Shown: positions 1-7,217 of the stretch, in pieces | How the letters are laid out: the number at the start of each line of letters is the position of its first letter | Position numbering within the stretch: position 1 is the stretch's first letter | From: an uncultured Clostridia bacterium | GTDB taxonomy: Bacteria > Bacillota > Clostridia > UBA1381 | Direction: 5' to 3' | DNA length: 10,139 nt | Assembly: GCA_934462945.1 (NCBI GenBank) | Contig: CAKSJF010000079.1 | Span: 1 to 10,139 of the forward strand | Made by a program: the position numbers and the translations under genes | Notes under the pieces: model-generated | Database searches by the model: none | What the model was told of the DNA's origin: nothing | The model's input: only the letters and a program-made list of their open reading frames with translations

Positions 1-748
1 GGTTTGAGATGATCTTTTTATCCACACTGGTCTGCAAACCTTCATATGCCTTGACATAATTGTAGATTTCCAGATTGGTTGCATACCAGATATCATCGCG
101 TTTTCCGATATATTCTGCAAATTTTTCAATCACATCCCAGTTATCATTATTATCAAACTCATAGCTATGCCCCCAAAGATAAAACATCCAAACGCCGCCC
201 CAGCTTGATTTTTCTTCCGCAAATTGCTTGGCAAGCTCCATCAGCCGCGGATTGTTATGATGGCAGGTCGGTTTTAACCGAAGCCAGTCCGCAGGCAAAC
301 CAAACTGTTCCGTAGAATGCGTGGTTCTGGAATATACAATTCCGCACTGTCTCAAAATTTCAACCACCTGATCATTATATGTACCAAACGGATATGCCAT
401 TCCCTTCGCAATCACCCCATACTGTTTTTCAACATTTTCCCGATCACGCATAATTTCCGTAATCACTTCATCAGACGAAAGCCTTTCCAAAAACGGATGC
501 GTATAGGTATGCACCGCCAGTTCCTGACCGGAGCCTGGATAAAGCGTCTGTGCCTCAGAAAGCTTCAAAGCGCCGTAAAATTTTTCGCGCACAGTCTCCT
601 CCGGACAATATCTGCCGGTGTTAATATTAAAAGTTCCCTTTAAGCCAAAACGATTCATGATTTCAATCAATCGAATATCCTGCACCACGCCATCGTCATA
701 GCTTAGCGTTAAAACTTTTTTCTTTCCGTCCTTCAAAACCATTTCCAT
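1..748 (-). CDS. Polysaccharide deacetylase family protein (NodB-like), 3' end missing
   Basis: The frame is open from the ATG at 748 to the window edge and gives 249 visible residues with no stop. It carries the carbohydrate esterase 4 / NodB metal-dependent deacetylase motifs: SYDDG at residues 16-20 (catalytic and metal Asp pair), HTYTH at 80-84 (zinc histidines), AYPFG at 118-122, and a later LWGHSY at 191-196 that would supply the final catalytic His. Family enzymes remove N- or O-acetyl groups from peptidoglycan or other polysaccharides. There is no signal peptide or membrane segment at the N-terminus, which is Lys-rich and enters the first beta strand directly. A cytoplasmic role or an unusual substrate is therefore possible. 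The start has a good ribosome site, GAGAGGGG at 758-765, inside the end of the upstream gene and only 3 nt from that gene's stop, so the two are probably co-transcribed and coupled. Substrate unknown. Confidence 0.88.
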   Translation of the reverse strand, partial: MEMVLKDGKKKVLTLSYDDGVVQDIRLIEIMNRFGLKGTFNINTGRYCPEETVREKFYGALKLSEAQTLYPGSGQELAVHTYTHPFLERLSSDEVITEIMRDRENVEKQYGVIAKGMAYPFGTYNDQVVEILRQCGIVYSRTTHSTEQFGLPADWLRLKPTCHHNNPRLMELAKQFAEEKSSWGGVWMFYLWGHSYEFDNNDNWDVIEKFAEYIGKRDDIWYATNLEIYNYVKAYEGLQTSVDKKIISN

Positions 749-751
749 AAA

Positions 752-1984
752 TTATGACCCCTCTCTTTTTTTGCGAAGCATCGCATTTTTTACAACCGGC
801 TCTCTCACCGGCATTGTAAACATCATAGCAGCATGAGGGCAGACGGTGATGTCTTCCCCTTTGTCATTTTTCATATGTTCTGCGACTTGCGTAAAATAAG
901 GCTTGCCCGGCTGCATAATTTCAATTTCGTCTCCGGCAAAGAAACGGTTTCTTTGTGTGATCGTGGCAATGCCGGTTTCCGCGTTATAATCTGTCACAAT
1001 TCCAATCAAGTCATAATCCCGGATATAGGAGCTGTCGGTATAAACCTGCTCCGTTCCTCCCGGCTTTCCATAGCTGAACCCAGTAGTATACGGGCGGTGG
1101 CTGACCTTGCAAAGCTCTGAAAGCTGGTTTTTGTCAAACATGTAGTTTTCCGGATCTGCAAAATACCGGTCAATTTCCTCGCGGTATGCTTTCACAATCG
1201 TTGCCGCATAATAAGAGGTTTTCACACGACCCTCAATTTTAAAGCTGGAAATGCCGCTCTCCACTAATTCCGGAATATGCTCAATCAGGCATAAATCCTT
1301 GGAATTAAAGATAAAGCTGCCGCGCTCATTTTCATAAATATCCATATACTGTCCGGGGCGCGTCTGCTCCATCAGCGAATAGTTCCATCGGCAGGGATGC
1401 GCACACGCCCCCTGATTCGCATCACGCTGAGTCATGTAATTGGAAAGCAAGCATCTTCCGGAATAAGAAATGCACATTGCCCCATGCACAAATGCCTCTA
1501 ATTCCAACTCCGGCGGTGTCTTTTCCCGGATTTCGCGCATTTCGGAAAAGCTCATTTCCCGCGCTAATACCACACGTTTTGCCCCTAATTCATACCATTT
1601 TTTTGCCGACTGATAATTCACATTATTTGCCTGTGTGCTGATATGGATCGGAATTTCCGGCGCGTATTCCTGCACCAGCGAAAAAATTCCTAAATCCGCT
1701 ACCAAGATTCCGTCAAACCCTAACGGACGAATCTCCCCGATATAGCTTTTAAATTCTTCTATATCCCGATTATGCGGCAGAATGTTTGCCGTCAGATATA
1801 CTTTTTTTCCTCTTTCATGCGCATATTGCAAGCCCTCCTGCATATCGGAAAGCGAAAAATTTTCTGCCGCCTCACGCAGGCTGAATGCTTCACCGCCGAT
1901 ATAGACTGCGTCTGCGCCATACTGAATCACCGTTTTCAATTTTTCCAGGCTGCCGCCCGGCGCTAATAATTCCGGTTTGTTCAT
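752..1984 (-). CDS. trhP: Peptidase U32 family protein, probable tRNA uridine-34 hydroxylation protein TrhP (YrrO-like)
   Basis: A 410-residue protein with the U32 signature: E163-x-F-x2-G-A-M-C171-x4-G-x-C178-x-L-S. Two further cysteines follow, C194 and C198, giving the C-x6-C-x15-C-x3-C pattern that holds a 4Fe-4S cluster in TrhP/RlhA proteins. KIEGRVK at 249-255 is the other conserved U32 block, and a C-terminal beta-rich U32_C-type domain follows from about 325. Despite the family name, studied members are RNA hydroxylation factors; TrhP makes 5-hydroxyuridine at wobble position 34 using prephenate. Lying downstream of a TrmR-like methyltransferase strongly favours TrhP over RlhA (23S C2501). 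The start at 1984 is chosen over a frame beginning at 2020 because GGAGG at 1991-1995 sits 6 nt before it and the conserved PELLAPGG block starts four residues in. The length is like B. subtilis YrrO rather than the shorter YrrN, and only one copy is present here. Confidence 0.85.
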   Translation of the reverse strand: MNKPELLAPGGSLEKLKTVIQYGADAVYIGGEAFSLREAAENFSLSDMQEGLQYAHERGKKVYLTANILPHNRDIEEFKSYIGEIRPLGFDGILVADLGIFSLVQEYAPEIPIHISTQANNVNYQSAKKWYELGAKRVVLAREMSFSEMREIREKTPPELELEAFVHGAMCISYSGRCLLSNYMTQRDANQGACAHPCRWNYSLMEQTRPGQYMDIYENERGSFIFNSKDLCLIEHIPELVESGISSFKIEGRVKTSYYAATIVKAYREEIDRYFADPENYMFDKNQLSELCKVSHRPYTTGFSYGKPGGTEQVYTDSSYIRDYDLIGIVTDYNAETGIATITQRNRFFAGDEIEIMQPGKPYFTQVAEHMKNDKGEDITVCPHAAMMFTMPVREPVVKNAMLRKKREGS

Positions 1985-2142
1985 ATGAATCCTCCATTCC
2001 GCCACTATGCGGCGGCACAAAACTCAACGTGAAAAAGCTGCAAGCAGGTTGCCTTTTTGAGAGGTGACGGCGTATGTTTATACTTCTAACCTCGAAAAAA
2101 AGTAAGATGCGCAGCATATTTTTCACGTTATTCTCCATTCCA
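1985..2142 (-). repeat. Inverted-repeat element or structured leader between trmR and trhP
   Basis: This gap has three layers of structure. First, AACGTGAAAAAGCTGC (2026-2041) is complementary to 2111-2129 with only a 3-nt bulge, enclosing about 70 bases. Second, a 12-bp sequence, GGAATGGAG(A/G)AT on the minus strand, occurs at 2130-2141 and again at 1989-2000 with one mismatch, so it flanks the inverted repeat. Third, inside there is competing complementarity: GAGGTT (2088-2093) can pair with sequences at 2046-2050 or 2061-2065. A local hairpin ending in CTTTTT (about 2032-2058) competes with the long-range arm, and CCGCC/GGCGG at 1999-2015 forms a small hairpin just before the trhP ribosome site. 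It could be a small inserted repeat (MITE/REP-like) with a target duplication, or a regulatory leader for trhP. The pairing is plain; the function is inference. Confidence 0.55.
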
Positions 2143-2802
2143 TTATACACGTACTGACACTGTCACTCCATCTCCCAAAGGCAGCAACACTGATTTTAGT
2201 TCCGGGCGCTGTTGCTGCGCTGCGATAAAATGCCGCAGCCGTTTCACAATGGTAATTTTTCTGCGCACCACATGGCTGTCATCCGCAGTCATTCCCTTGT
2301 AAAGCACATTGTCCGACACTAATACACCGCCCTTTTTTAAAAGCCGGATACAGTCGTTCAGCATATGGATATAATGCGCTTTCGGACCGTCTAAAAAAAT
2401 CAAGTCATATTCCCCGCTCAAGGTTGGCAACAGCTCCTTTGCGTCTTTTTCCAGGACATGAATTTTTTCGGATAAGCCGGCTGATGCAATATTCTTTTTC
2501 GCCAGCTCCGCCATCTCATGATCCCATTCCACCGTTGTGACCGTGCCGCCCTCCTGCAAGCTTTCCGACATCAAAATTGCCGAATATCCAATCGCACATC
2601 CAATTTCTAAAATCCGAACCGGGCGAACCATGGCGCATAAAACCGTCAGAAGCTGCGCCGTTTCCGGCTGTACAATCGGAACGCTGTGCTCCTTTGCATA
2701 TGCCTCTAATTCCTTTAAAATCCCCTCATGCGGCGGAACAGTTTTCCGGAGGTATTCGGTTATATACGGATGTACAATCGCATCCTGGTCATATTCTATC
2801 AT
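2143..2802 (-). CDS. trmR: SAM-dependent O-methyltransferase, probable tRNA 5-hydroxyuridine methyltransferase TrmR (YrrM)
   Basis: A 219-residue class I methyltransferase of the COMT-like O-methyltransferase_3 family. Motif I is ILEIGCAIG at 64-72, the acidic ribose-binding residue is E92 in TTVEWD, the metal/catalytic Asp is D137 in LDGPKAHY, and the second metal pair is D164-N165 in LVSDNVLY. The C-terminal LLPLGDGVTVSVR ending is typical of the family. B. subtilis YrrM (TrmR) methylates 5-hydroxyuridine at tRNA position 34 to 5-methoxyuridine. The TrhP-like gene directly downstream makes the hydroxylated substrate, which supports the same assignment here. The ATG overlaps the stop of nrnA by 4 nt (ATGA), with AAGGAAG 7 nt upstream, so translation is probably coupled. 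A catechol- or small-molecule-type O-methyltransferase is the alternative, but context makes it less likely. Confidence 0.85.
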   Translation of the reverse strand: MIEYDQDAIVHPYITEYLRKTVPPHEGILKELEAYAKEHSVPIVQPETAQLLTVLCAMVRPVRILEIGCAIGYSAILMSESLQEGGTVTTVEWDHEMAELAKKNIASAGLSEKIHVLEKDAKELLPTLSGEYDLIFLDGPKAHYIHMLNDCIRLLKKGGVLVSDNVLYKGMTADDSHVVRRKITIVKRLRHFIAAQQQRPELKSVLLPLGDGVTVSVRV

Positions 2803-3752
2803 TTCAAAACTTCCTTACACAACGCAAAAATAATTTTCTCTGCTTCCTCTAAGCTCTTTCCCTCAATTCTTGCGCCTGCCGCCATTTTATGACCGCCGCC
2901 GCCGATTTTTTCTGCAATTTCCGCCACATTATAGCGACCGTTGGAACGAAAACTGATTTTGATTTTTTCCGGGGTTTCCCGCAGAGAAACAGCAATTTCC
3001 GTCTCGGTAAGCGAGCGCGGAAGATTTACCAAATCTCCGGTATCCTTTTCCGATACTCCAAAATCATCAAATATTTCTTCTGAAAGCGCAACAACCGCCA
3101 GCCGGTTTTCACAATATCTGTGGATATTCTGCGCTACATGCGCCCGTAACTCTAAAACGCTGTAGTCCTGACTGTCAAACAGCTTTCTGCAAAGCTGGGC
3201 ATGATCAAAGCCATGCTCCATCAGATCTGCCGTCAGACGAAGTGTTTTAGGGCTTGCACTTCCATAGCGCAGACCGCCGCTGTCGCTCATAATTGCCATA
3301 TAAAGATTCTTTGCCGCCTCGTCTGTAAGCGGTGTGTTGGTTTTCTGAAACATTTCACACAGGATTTCTCCTGCCGCGCACGCGCTTCCATCCACCAGAT
3401 TCATCACTCCATACTCTGGATTGGTATAGTGATGGTCAATATTAACCGTTTTCTTTGCCCTTTCAAACAAAAACCTGCGTTTTCCGATCCGTTCCAAATC
3501 TCCGCAGTCGATGGCAGCGCAAAGATCATATTCCGGAATTTCCATTCCGTCGGTATATACCCACGGTTCTTTCACCATAAACTGCAAATGCCGCTCCGGC
3601 TCATCACTTAAAAGGAAATCTGCACGTTTTCCTGCAGCACGCAGTACCTCCATCAACGCAAGACTGCTTCCGATCGCATCCGCGTCCTCTGCCTCATGCG
3701 CCAGAATTAGAACCGATTCTGCCGACAGAAGATATTCCATCATATTCTTCAT
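2799..3752 (-). CDS. nrnA: Bifunctional oligoribonuclease / pAp phosphatase (DHH-DHHA1 family)
   Basis: A 317-residue protein with the two-domain layout of NrnA/YtqI. The DHH domain has H19-x3-D23-x-D25 (motif I), D82 (motif II, IDCGD), DHH at 106-108 and D157 in MSDSGG. The DHHA1 RNA-binding domain ends with RSNG at 269-272 and GGGGH at 284-288. NrnA degrades 2-5 nt RNA fragments to mononucleotides and dephosphorylates 3'-phosphoadenosine 5'-phosphate. Motif I lacks the usual proline (AHEAEDADAIGS rather than HxNPDGDAIGS), although the metal residues are kept. The frame extends upstream to a TTG at 3782, but that codon lies in a stem-loop. The ATG at 3752 is preferred because a GGGAAGTGAG purine-rich site precedes it. 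ATGs at 3743 and 3740 are possible alternatives with poorer sites. It follows rbfA as in many Clostridia. Confidence 0.92.
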   Translation of the reverse strand: MKNMMEYLLSAESVLILAHEAEDADAIGSSLALMEVLRAAGKRADFLLSDEPERHLQFMVKEPWVYTDGMEIPEYDLCAAIDCGDLERIGKRRFLFERAKKTVNIDHHYTNPEYGVMNLVDGSACAAGEILCEMFQKTNTPLTDEAAKNLYMAIMSDSGGLRYGSASPKTLRLTADLMEHGFDHAQLCRKLFDSQDYSVLELRAHVAQNIHRYCENRLAVVALSEEIFDDFGVSEKDTGDLVNLPRSLTETEIAVSLRETPEKIKISFRSNGRYNVAEIAEKIGGGGHKMAAGARIEGKSLEEAEKIIFALCKEVLK

Positions 3753-3780
3753 ACCGTATCTCACTTCCCTTCTATACACC

Positions 3781-3820
3781 AAAATCAGGCACAGTCCGTT
3801 TTCAGAACGCGCCTGATTTT
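3781..3820 (-). terminator. Stem-loop between rbfA and nrnA, weak terminator-like
   Basis: AAAATCAGGC (3781-3790) and GCCTGATTTT (3811-3820) are perfect 10-bp complements. A further 4-bp inner pairing (GTTC/GGAC, one G-U) is possible within the intervening 20 bases. The structure starts 1 nt after the rbfA stop. On the minus-strand RNA the 3' arm ends in only four U before GG, so it is a weak intrinsic terminator at best. It may instead protect the 3' end of the upstream message or reduce expression of nrnA and the genes after it. The symmetric A/T ends would allow weak activity in either direction. Confidence 0.6.
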
Positions 3821-3821
3821 G

Positions 3822-4166
3822 TTATTGATGATTGATATCATTAAGCACCTGATTAATATGCGCTCCATGTTCAATCGAATGATCTAATTCAAAGAGAATT
3901 TCCGGGGTATGCCGGAGTGTGAGACGGTGTCCCACCTCGCGGCGCACAAAGCCGGCGGCGCTTTTTAAGCCTGCCAGCGCTTTTTTCTGCACTTCTTCAT
4001 CCCCCATCACGCTGACATAGACTTTCGCATAACTTAAATCATTTGTCACCTGCACTGCAACTACACTGGTCATCATCGGAATGCGGCTGTCCTTTAAATC
4101 CCGGACAATTGCGCTCAATTCTCTCCTTAATTCTTCATTAATTTTATTAATTCTTTCCTTTGCCAT
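3822..4166 (-). CDS. rbfA: 30S ribosome-binding factor A
   Basis: A 114-residue RbfA. It has the family's N-terminal helix (INKINEELRRELSAIVRDLKDSRI), the TSVVAVQVTNDLSYAKVYVSVMG strands of the single KH-like domain, and the C-terminal HTPEILFELDHSIEHGAHINQVL block, which is nearly diagnostic. RbfA binds the 30S subunit near the 5' end of 16S rRNA and helps late maturation and cold adaptation. The ATG at 4166 has AAAGGA about 8 nt upstream. The gene lies 29 nt after infB, the common Firmicutes arrangement, although the small ylxP gene that separates infB and rbfA in Bacillus is absent. The length is normal for the family. Confidence 0.96.
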   Translation of the reverse strand: MAKERINKINEELRRELSAIVRDLKDSRIPMMTSVVAVQVTNDLSYAKVYVSVMGDEEVQKKALAGLKSAAGFVRREVGHRLTLRHTPEILFELDHSIEHGAHINQVLNDINHQ

Positions 4167-4195
4167 TTTGTTTTCCTTTCCGGTTCAAAAGGCAT

Positions 4196-6601
4196 TTACC
4201 GTTCAATTTCCTCCATGACGAAGCACTCAATCACATCGCCCTCCTTAAGGTCATTAAACTTTTCAATTCCGATACCGCATTCAAAGCTTTCTGCAACCTC
4301 TTTTGCATCATCCTTGAACCGTTTCAGACTGTCAATCGAACCCTCGTGAACCACAATTCCGTCACGCACAAGACGAACCTGCGCATTTCTTGCAATTTTA
4401 CCGTCGGTGACATATGCACCGGCAATCGTGCCGACACCGGACACCTTAAATGTCTGCCGAACCTCAGCATGACCGATCACCTTTTCCCGATATTCCGGAT
4501 CGAGCATACCCTTCATTGCCGCCTCAATTTCCTCAATTGCCTGATAAATGACGCGATAGAGCCGGATATCAACCTCCTGCCGTTCTGCTGCTGCGCTTGC
4601 ACCGGCATCCGGACGAACGTTAAATCCGACAATGATTGCATTGGACGCGTTTGCAAGCATAACATCCGATTCATTGACCGCACCAACACCGCCATGAATC
4701 ACTTTGACGCGCACCTCATCATTTGAGAGCTTCTCCAAGGACTGCCGGACTGCCTCAACCGATCCCTGAACATCTGCCTTGATAATGATATTCAGTTCTT
4801 TCATATTGCCCTCGTCAATCTGTGAGAACAGATTATCCAGAGAAACCTTCACGGTCTGGTTAAAGCGTGTTTCCTTTTCCTCCATCCGGCGTGATTCTGC
4901 AACTTCTCTTGCCAGCTTTTCATCCGATACAACGCTGAAACGGTCGCCACCTGCCGGAACCTCTGCCAAGCCTAAAATCTCGACCGGAGTGGACGGACCT
5001 GCTGATTTGACGCGTCTGCCCTTATCGTTCACCATAGCACGGACATGACCCACTGCCGTTCCGGCAATCACAATATCACCGACATGGAGCGTTCCCTCCT
5101 GTACCAGTACTGTTGCCACCGGGCCGCGTCCCTTATCAATCTGCGCCTCAATGACTGTTCCCTTTGCCGGCTTATTCGGATTTGCTTTCAATTCTTTCAT
5201 ATCCGCAATCAAAAGCACCATTTCCAGAAGTCCGTCAATATTGATATTCTGCTTTGCAGAAACCTCTACGCAAACTGTGTCGCCGCCCCATTCCTCCGGA
5301 ATGAGTCCCTGCTCGGTCAGCATTTCTTTTACGCGCTCTACATTTGCATTTTCCTTATCGATTTTGTTAATTGCAACGACAATGGTAACGCCGGCTGCAC
5401 GCGCATGATTGATTGCCTCAATTGTCTGCGGCATGATACCGTCGTCGGCTGCAACCACCAGGATTGCAACGTCGGTCACTTGCGCACCGCGCGCACGCAT
5501 GGTGGTGAACGCTTCGTGTCCCGGTGTGTCTAAGAAAGTAATATCCCGGTCATTCAGGCGCACACTGTAAGCGCCGATATGCTGGGTGATTCCGCCTGCC
5601 TCGGTCGAAATGACAGAGGTATTCCGAATCGCGTCCAGAAGTGAGGTTTTACCGTGGTCAACGTGTCCCATAACAACCACTACCGGCGGCCGCGGAACTA
5701 AATCCTCCGGTCGATCCTCCTCTTCCTGGAATAGTATATCCTCTTTTGTCAAAACAATTTCCTTTTTTACCGGGATGCCCATTTCTTCTGCAATCAGCGC
5801 CGCCGTATCGTAATCGATCGTCTGCGTAATGGTTGCCATAATGCCCAGCATCATCAGGTTTTTCACGATTTCTGCCGCACCCTTGCCAAGCTTCTGGGCA
5901 AGCTCACCAACCGTGATAAATTCCGGCAGCTCAATTGTTTCGGTAATTTCTTTCTTTTCCTTGCGCTTTTCCTGTACCGGCTCTTTCTGGAGCTGCTTTT
6001 CCTTGTTCTTGTTTTTCTTCTTTTTCTTACTTCTGCCGCCTTCCATTTTGGAAAGATCGTCTGTGACAAGATCCTCCAAACGTTCGGTCGTCTCGATCTT
6101 GTCAAGCTCTACGGTGTCGGTTCTGGTGTCGACATAACGGACTGTCTTTGAAGTATCCGCGTCAATCACCAAGTCCTCATCACTGACATCCGAAATGACA
6201 ACCGGTTCTTCTTCTTTCTTTTTCTTCGGCTTCGGAGGCTCTTTTTTCTCTTTCTTTTCCTCCTGCGGCTTTGCAGTTTCCTCTTTTACCGCCTGCGTCT
6301 CCGCTGCCACATCTTCTGCCTTTTCCGCCGGTGTTTCCGCAGTCGGTTCTGCTGCCGGTTCTTCCTGCTTTACCTCCGGCTGCTTTTCTGCCTTTCTCTC
6401 CGGGCGAACCAGCGGTTCTTCTCCCATATCGTGCAGTTGGGTATAAATATCTAAAATCATTCCCAGCTGTTCTTCGGTCAGCACGGACATATGATTCTTA
6501 AGCTCCACTCCCATTTCCGCCATTTTCTCAATAATATCCTTGCTGGTTACCTTTAAATCCTTTGCAATTTCATGTACCTTTATTTTTGCTTCCATTCGCA
6601 T
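4196..6601 (-). CDS. infB: Translation initiation factor IF-2
   Basis: An 801-residue IF-2 of the long Gram-positive/clostridial type. The first IF2_N domain covers about 4-55 (KIKVHEIAKDLKV). A charged, low-complexity Lys/Glu/Pro/Ala linker follows (about 65-220). The second IF2_N region is at about 225-280 (ELPEFITVGELAQKLG). The GTPase domain has G1 GHVDHGKT at 312-319, G2 GGITQHIG from 336, G3 DTPGH at 358-362, G4 NKID at 412-415 and G5 SAK at 448-450. Domains II, III and IV (initiator-tRNA binding) follow, ending in GDVIECFVMEEIER. It brings fMet-tRNA to the 30S subunit and promotes 50S joining. The ATG at 6601 has AAAGGA 7 nt upstream; an in-frame ATG at 6595 is an alternative two codons in. 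The start overlaps the end of ylxQ by 22 nt. No frameshift or missing motif is seen. Confidence 0.98.
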   Translation of the reverse strand: MRMEAKIKVHEIAKDLKVTSKDIIEKMAEMGVELKNHMSVLTEEQLGMILDIYTQLHDMGEEPLVRPERKAEKQPEVKQEEPAAEPTAETPAEKAEDVAAETQAVKEETAKPQEEKKEKKEPPKPKKKKEEEPVVISDVSDEDLVIDADTSKTVRYVDTRTDTVELDKIETTERLEDLVTDDLSKMEGGRSKKKKKNKNKEKQLQKEPVQEKRKEKKEITETIELPEFITVGELAQKLGKGAAEIVKNLMMLGIMATITQTIDYDTAALIAEEMGIPVKKEIVLTKEDILFQEEEDRPEDLVPRPPVVVVMGHVDHGKTSLLDAIRNTSVISTEAGGITQHIGAYSVRLNDRDITFLDTPGHEAFTTMRARGAQVTDVAILVVAADDGIMPQTIEAINHARAAGVTIVVAINKIDKENANVERVKEMLTEQGLIPEEWGGDTVCVEVSAKQNINIDGLLEMVLLIADMKELKANPNKPAKGTVIEAQIDKGRGPVATVLVQEGTLHVGDIVIAGTAVGHVRAMVNDKGRRVKSAGPSTPVEILGLAEVPAGGDRFSVVSDEKLAREVAESRRMEEKETRFNQTVKVSLDNLFSQIDEGNMKELNIIIKADVQGSVEAVRQSLEKLSNDEVRVKVIHGGVGAVNESDVMLANASNAIIVGFNVRPDAGASAAAERQEVDIRLYRVIYQAIEEIEAAMKGMLDPEYREKVIGHAEVRQTFKVSGVGTIAGAYVTDGKIARNAQVRLVRDGIVVHEGSIDSLKRFKDDAKEVAESFECGIGIEKFNDLKEGDVIECFVMEEIER

Positions 6602-6924
6602 TCACCATTCCTTTCCTGAGCGTCGGCATATTTTTGCAGGATTGCCTGTGCAAAATTCTGATCTGTCACCGCGACAACCGCCCGGTAATCACTTCCTGTA
6701 AACTGCCCTAACTGCTCCATATTTCCATATTCTATATATTGAACCCGATAAAACCTGCAGGCATCGGTAATGGATTTTTTTGATTTCGGAGAACTATCCT
6801 CCGCTAAAATAACAAGCCTCGCCTCGCGGCTTTTAATTGCTTTTTCACAAAGAAACGCTCCGCTCTGCACACATCCAGCACGCTTCGCCATTCCAAGCAT
6901 CGACAGCGCCTTATTCTTTAACAT
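6580..6924 (-). CDS. ylxQ: L7Ae/L30e/S12e-family ribosomal protein-like RNA-binding protein (YlxQ)
   Basis: A 114-residue small basic protein with the YlxQ features: LSMLGMAKRAGCVQSGAFLCEKAIKS at the N-terminus, the LVILAEDSSPKSKKSI strand-loop-helix that contacts RNA in L7Ae proteins, and YRAVVAVTD near the C-terminus. Members of this fold bind kink-turn RNA, and the position between rnpM and infB is conserved across Firmicutes. The specific RNA target in bacteria is not settled. The ATG at 6924 is chosen because it is the one followed directly by the family's first helix. It overlaps the rnpM stop by 14 nt, with GAGGAG 10 nt upstream inside the rnpM coding sequence. The frame is open further upstream (to 7140), but that stretch is an out-of-frame shadow of rnpM. 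The 3' end runs 22 nt into infB. Confidence 0.9.
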   Translation of the reverse strand: MLKNKALSMLGMAKRAGCVQSGAFLCEKAIKSREARLVILAEDSSPKSKKSITDACRFYRVQYIEYGNMEQLGQFTGSDYRAVVAVTDQNFAQAILQKYADAQERNGECEWKQK

Positions 6925-7180
6925 AATCCAAAAGCTCCTCATAAAAAGAATCCGGAACTGCCCTTTGGAACTGCCTTGAAAAAGCTTTTTTCTTCCGCGC
7001 AGTTTTAATACAGGCTTCCCTTTTACATAAATATGCACCGCGTCCCGGCAATTTCTGCGCCGGATCTGCCGCCGCACCCTCCGCCGTCCGGACAATCCGC
7101 AAAAGCTCTTGTTTCGGATAACGCGTTCTGCACCCGGCACACATTCTCAAAGGCATAAACTCTGGCATATCAATCTCCAT
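6911..7180 (-). CDS. rnpM: RNase P modulator RnpM (YlxR family)
   Basis: An 89-residue DUF448/YlxR protein. The conserved MCAGCRTRYPKQELLRIVR block lies at 13-31 with the CxxC pair C14/C17. The second signature GRGAYLCKREACIKTARKKKAFSRQF at 47-70 is rich in Lys/Arg, as expected for RNA binding. YlxR was renamed RnpM after reports that it binds RNase P RNA and modulates its activity in Bacillus; earlier work also described it as nucleoid-associated. The ATG at 7180 is chosen over a frame start at 7258 because GGAGG sits 7 nt before it and the earlier start would overlap nusA. The gap to the nusA stop is 37 nt. The 3' end overlaps ylxQ by 14 nt, which suggests coupled translation. Confidence 0.93.
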   Translation of the reverse strand: MEIDMPEFMPLRMCAGCRTRYPKQELLRIVRTAEGAAADPAQKLPGRGAYLCKREACIKTARKKKAFSRQFQRAVPDSFYEELLDYVKE

Positions 7181-7217
7181 TCCGCCGCCTCCACGGCATA
7201 AAATCAGTTTTTTTTGA

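Noticed and set aside
1890..2150. Minus-strand 86-codon frame spanning the trmR-trhP gap.
   Set aside because: Its second half is an out-of-frame shadow of trhP and its first half translates the inverted repeat. It has no recognisable domain.
2074..2157. Plus-strand 27-codon frame with a GAGGTG site 7 nt upstream, reminiscent of a short hydrophobic toxin peptide.
   Set aside because: It has lysines in the first half, no clear membrane helix, and lies within the inverted repeat and across the trmR end. No promoter is visible, so chance is more likely.
5863..6446. Several open frames on both strands over the infB linker region.
   Set aside because: They are shadows of the repetitive Lys/Glu-rich codons of the IF-2 linker and encode only low-complexity Ser/Phe- or Arg/Lys-rich sequence.
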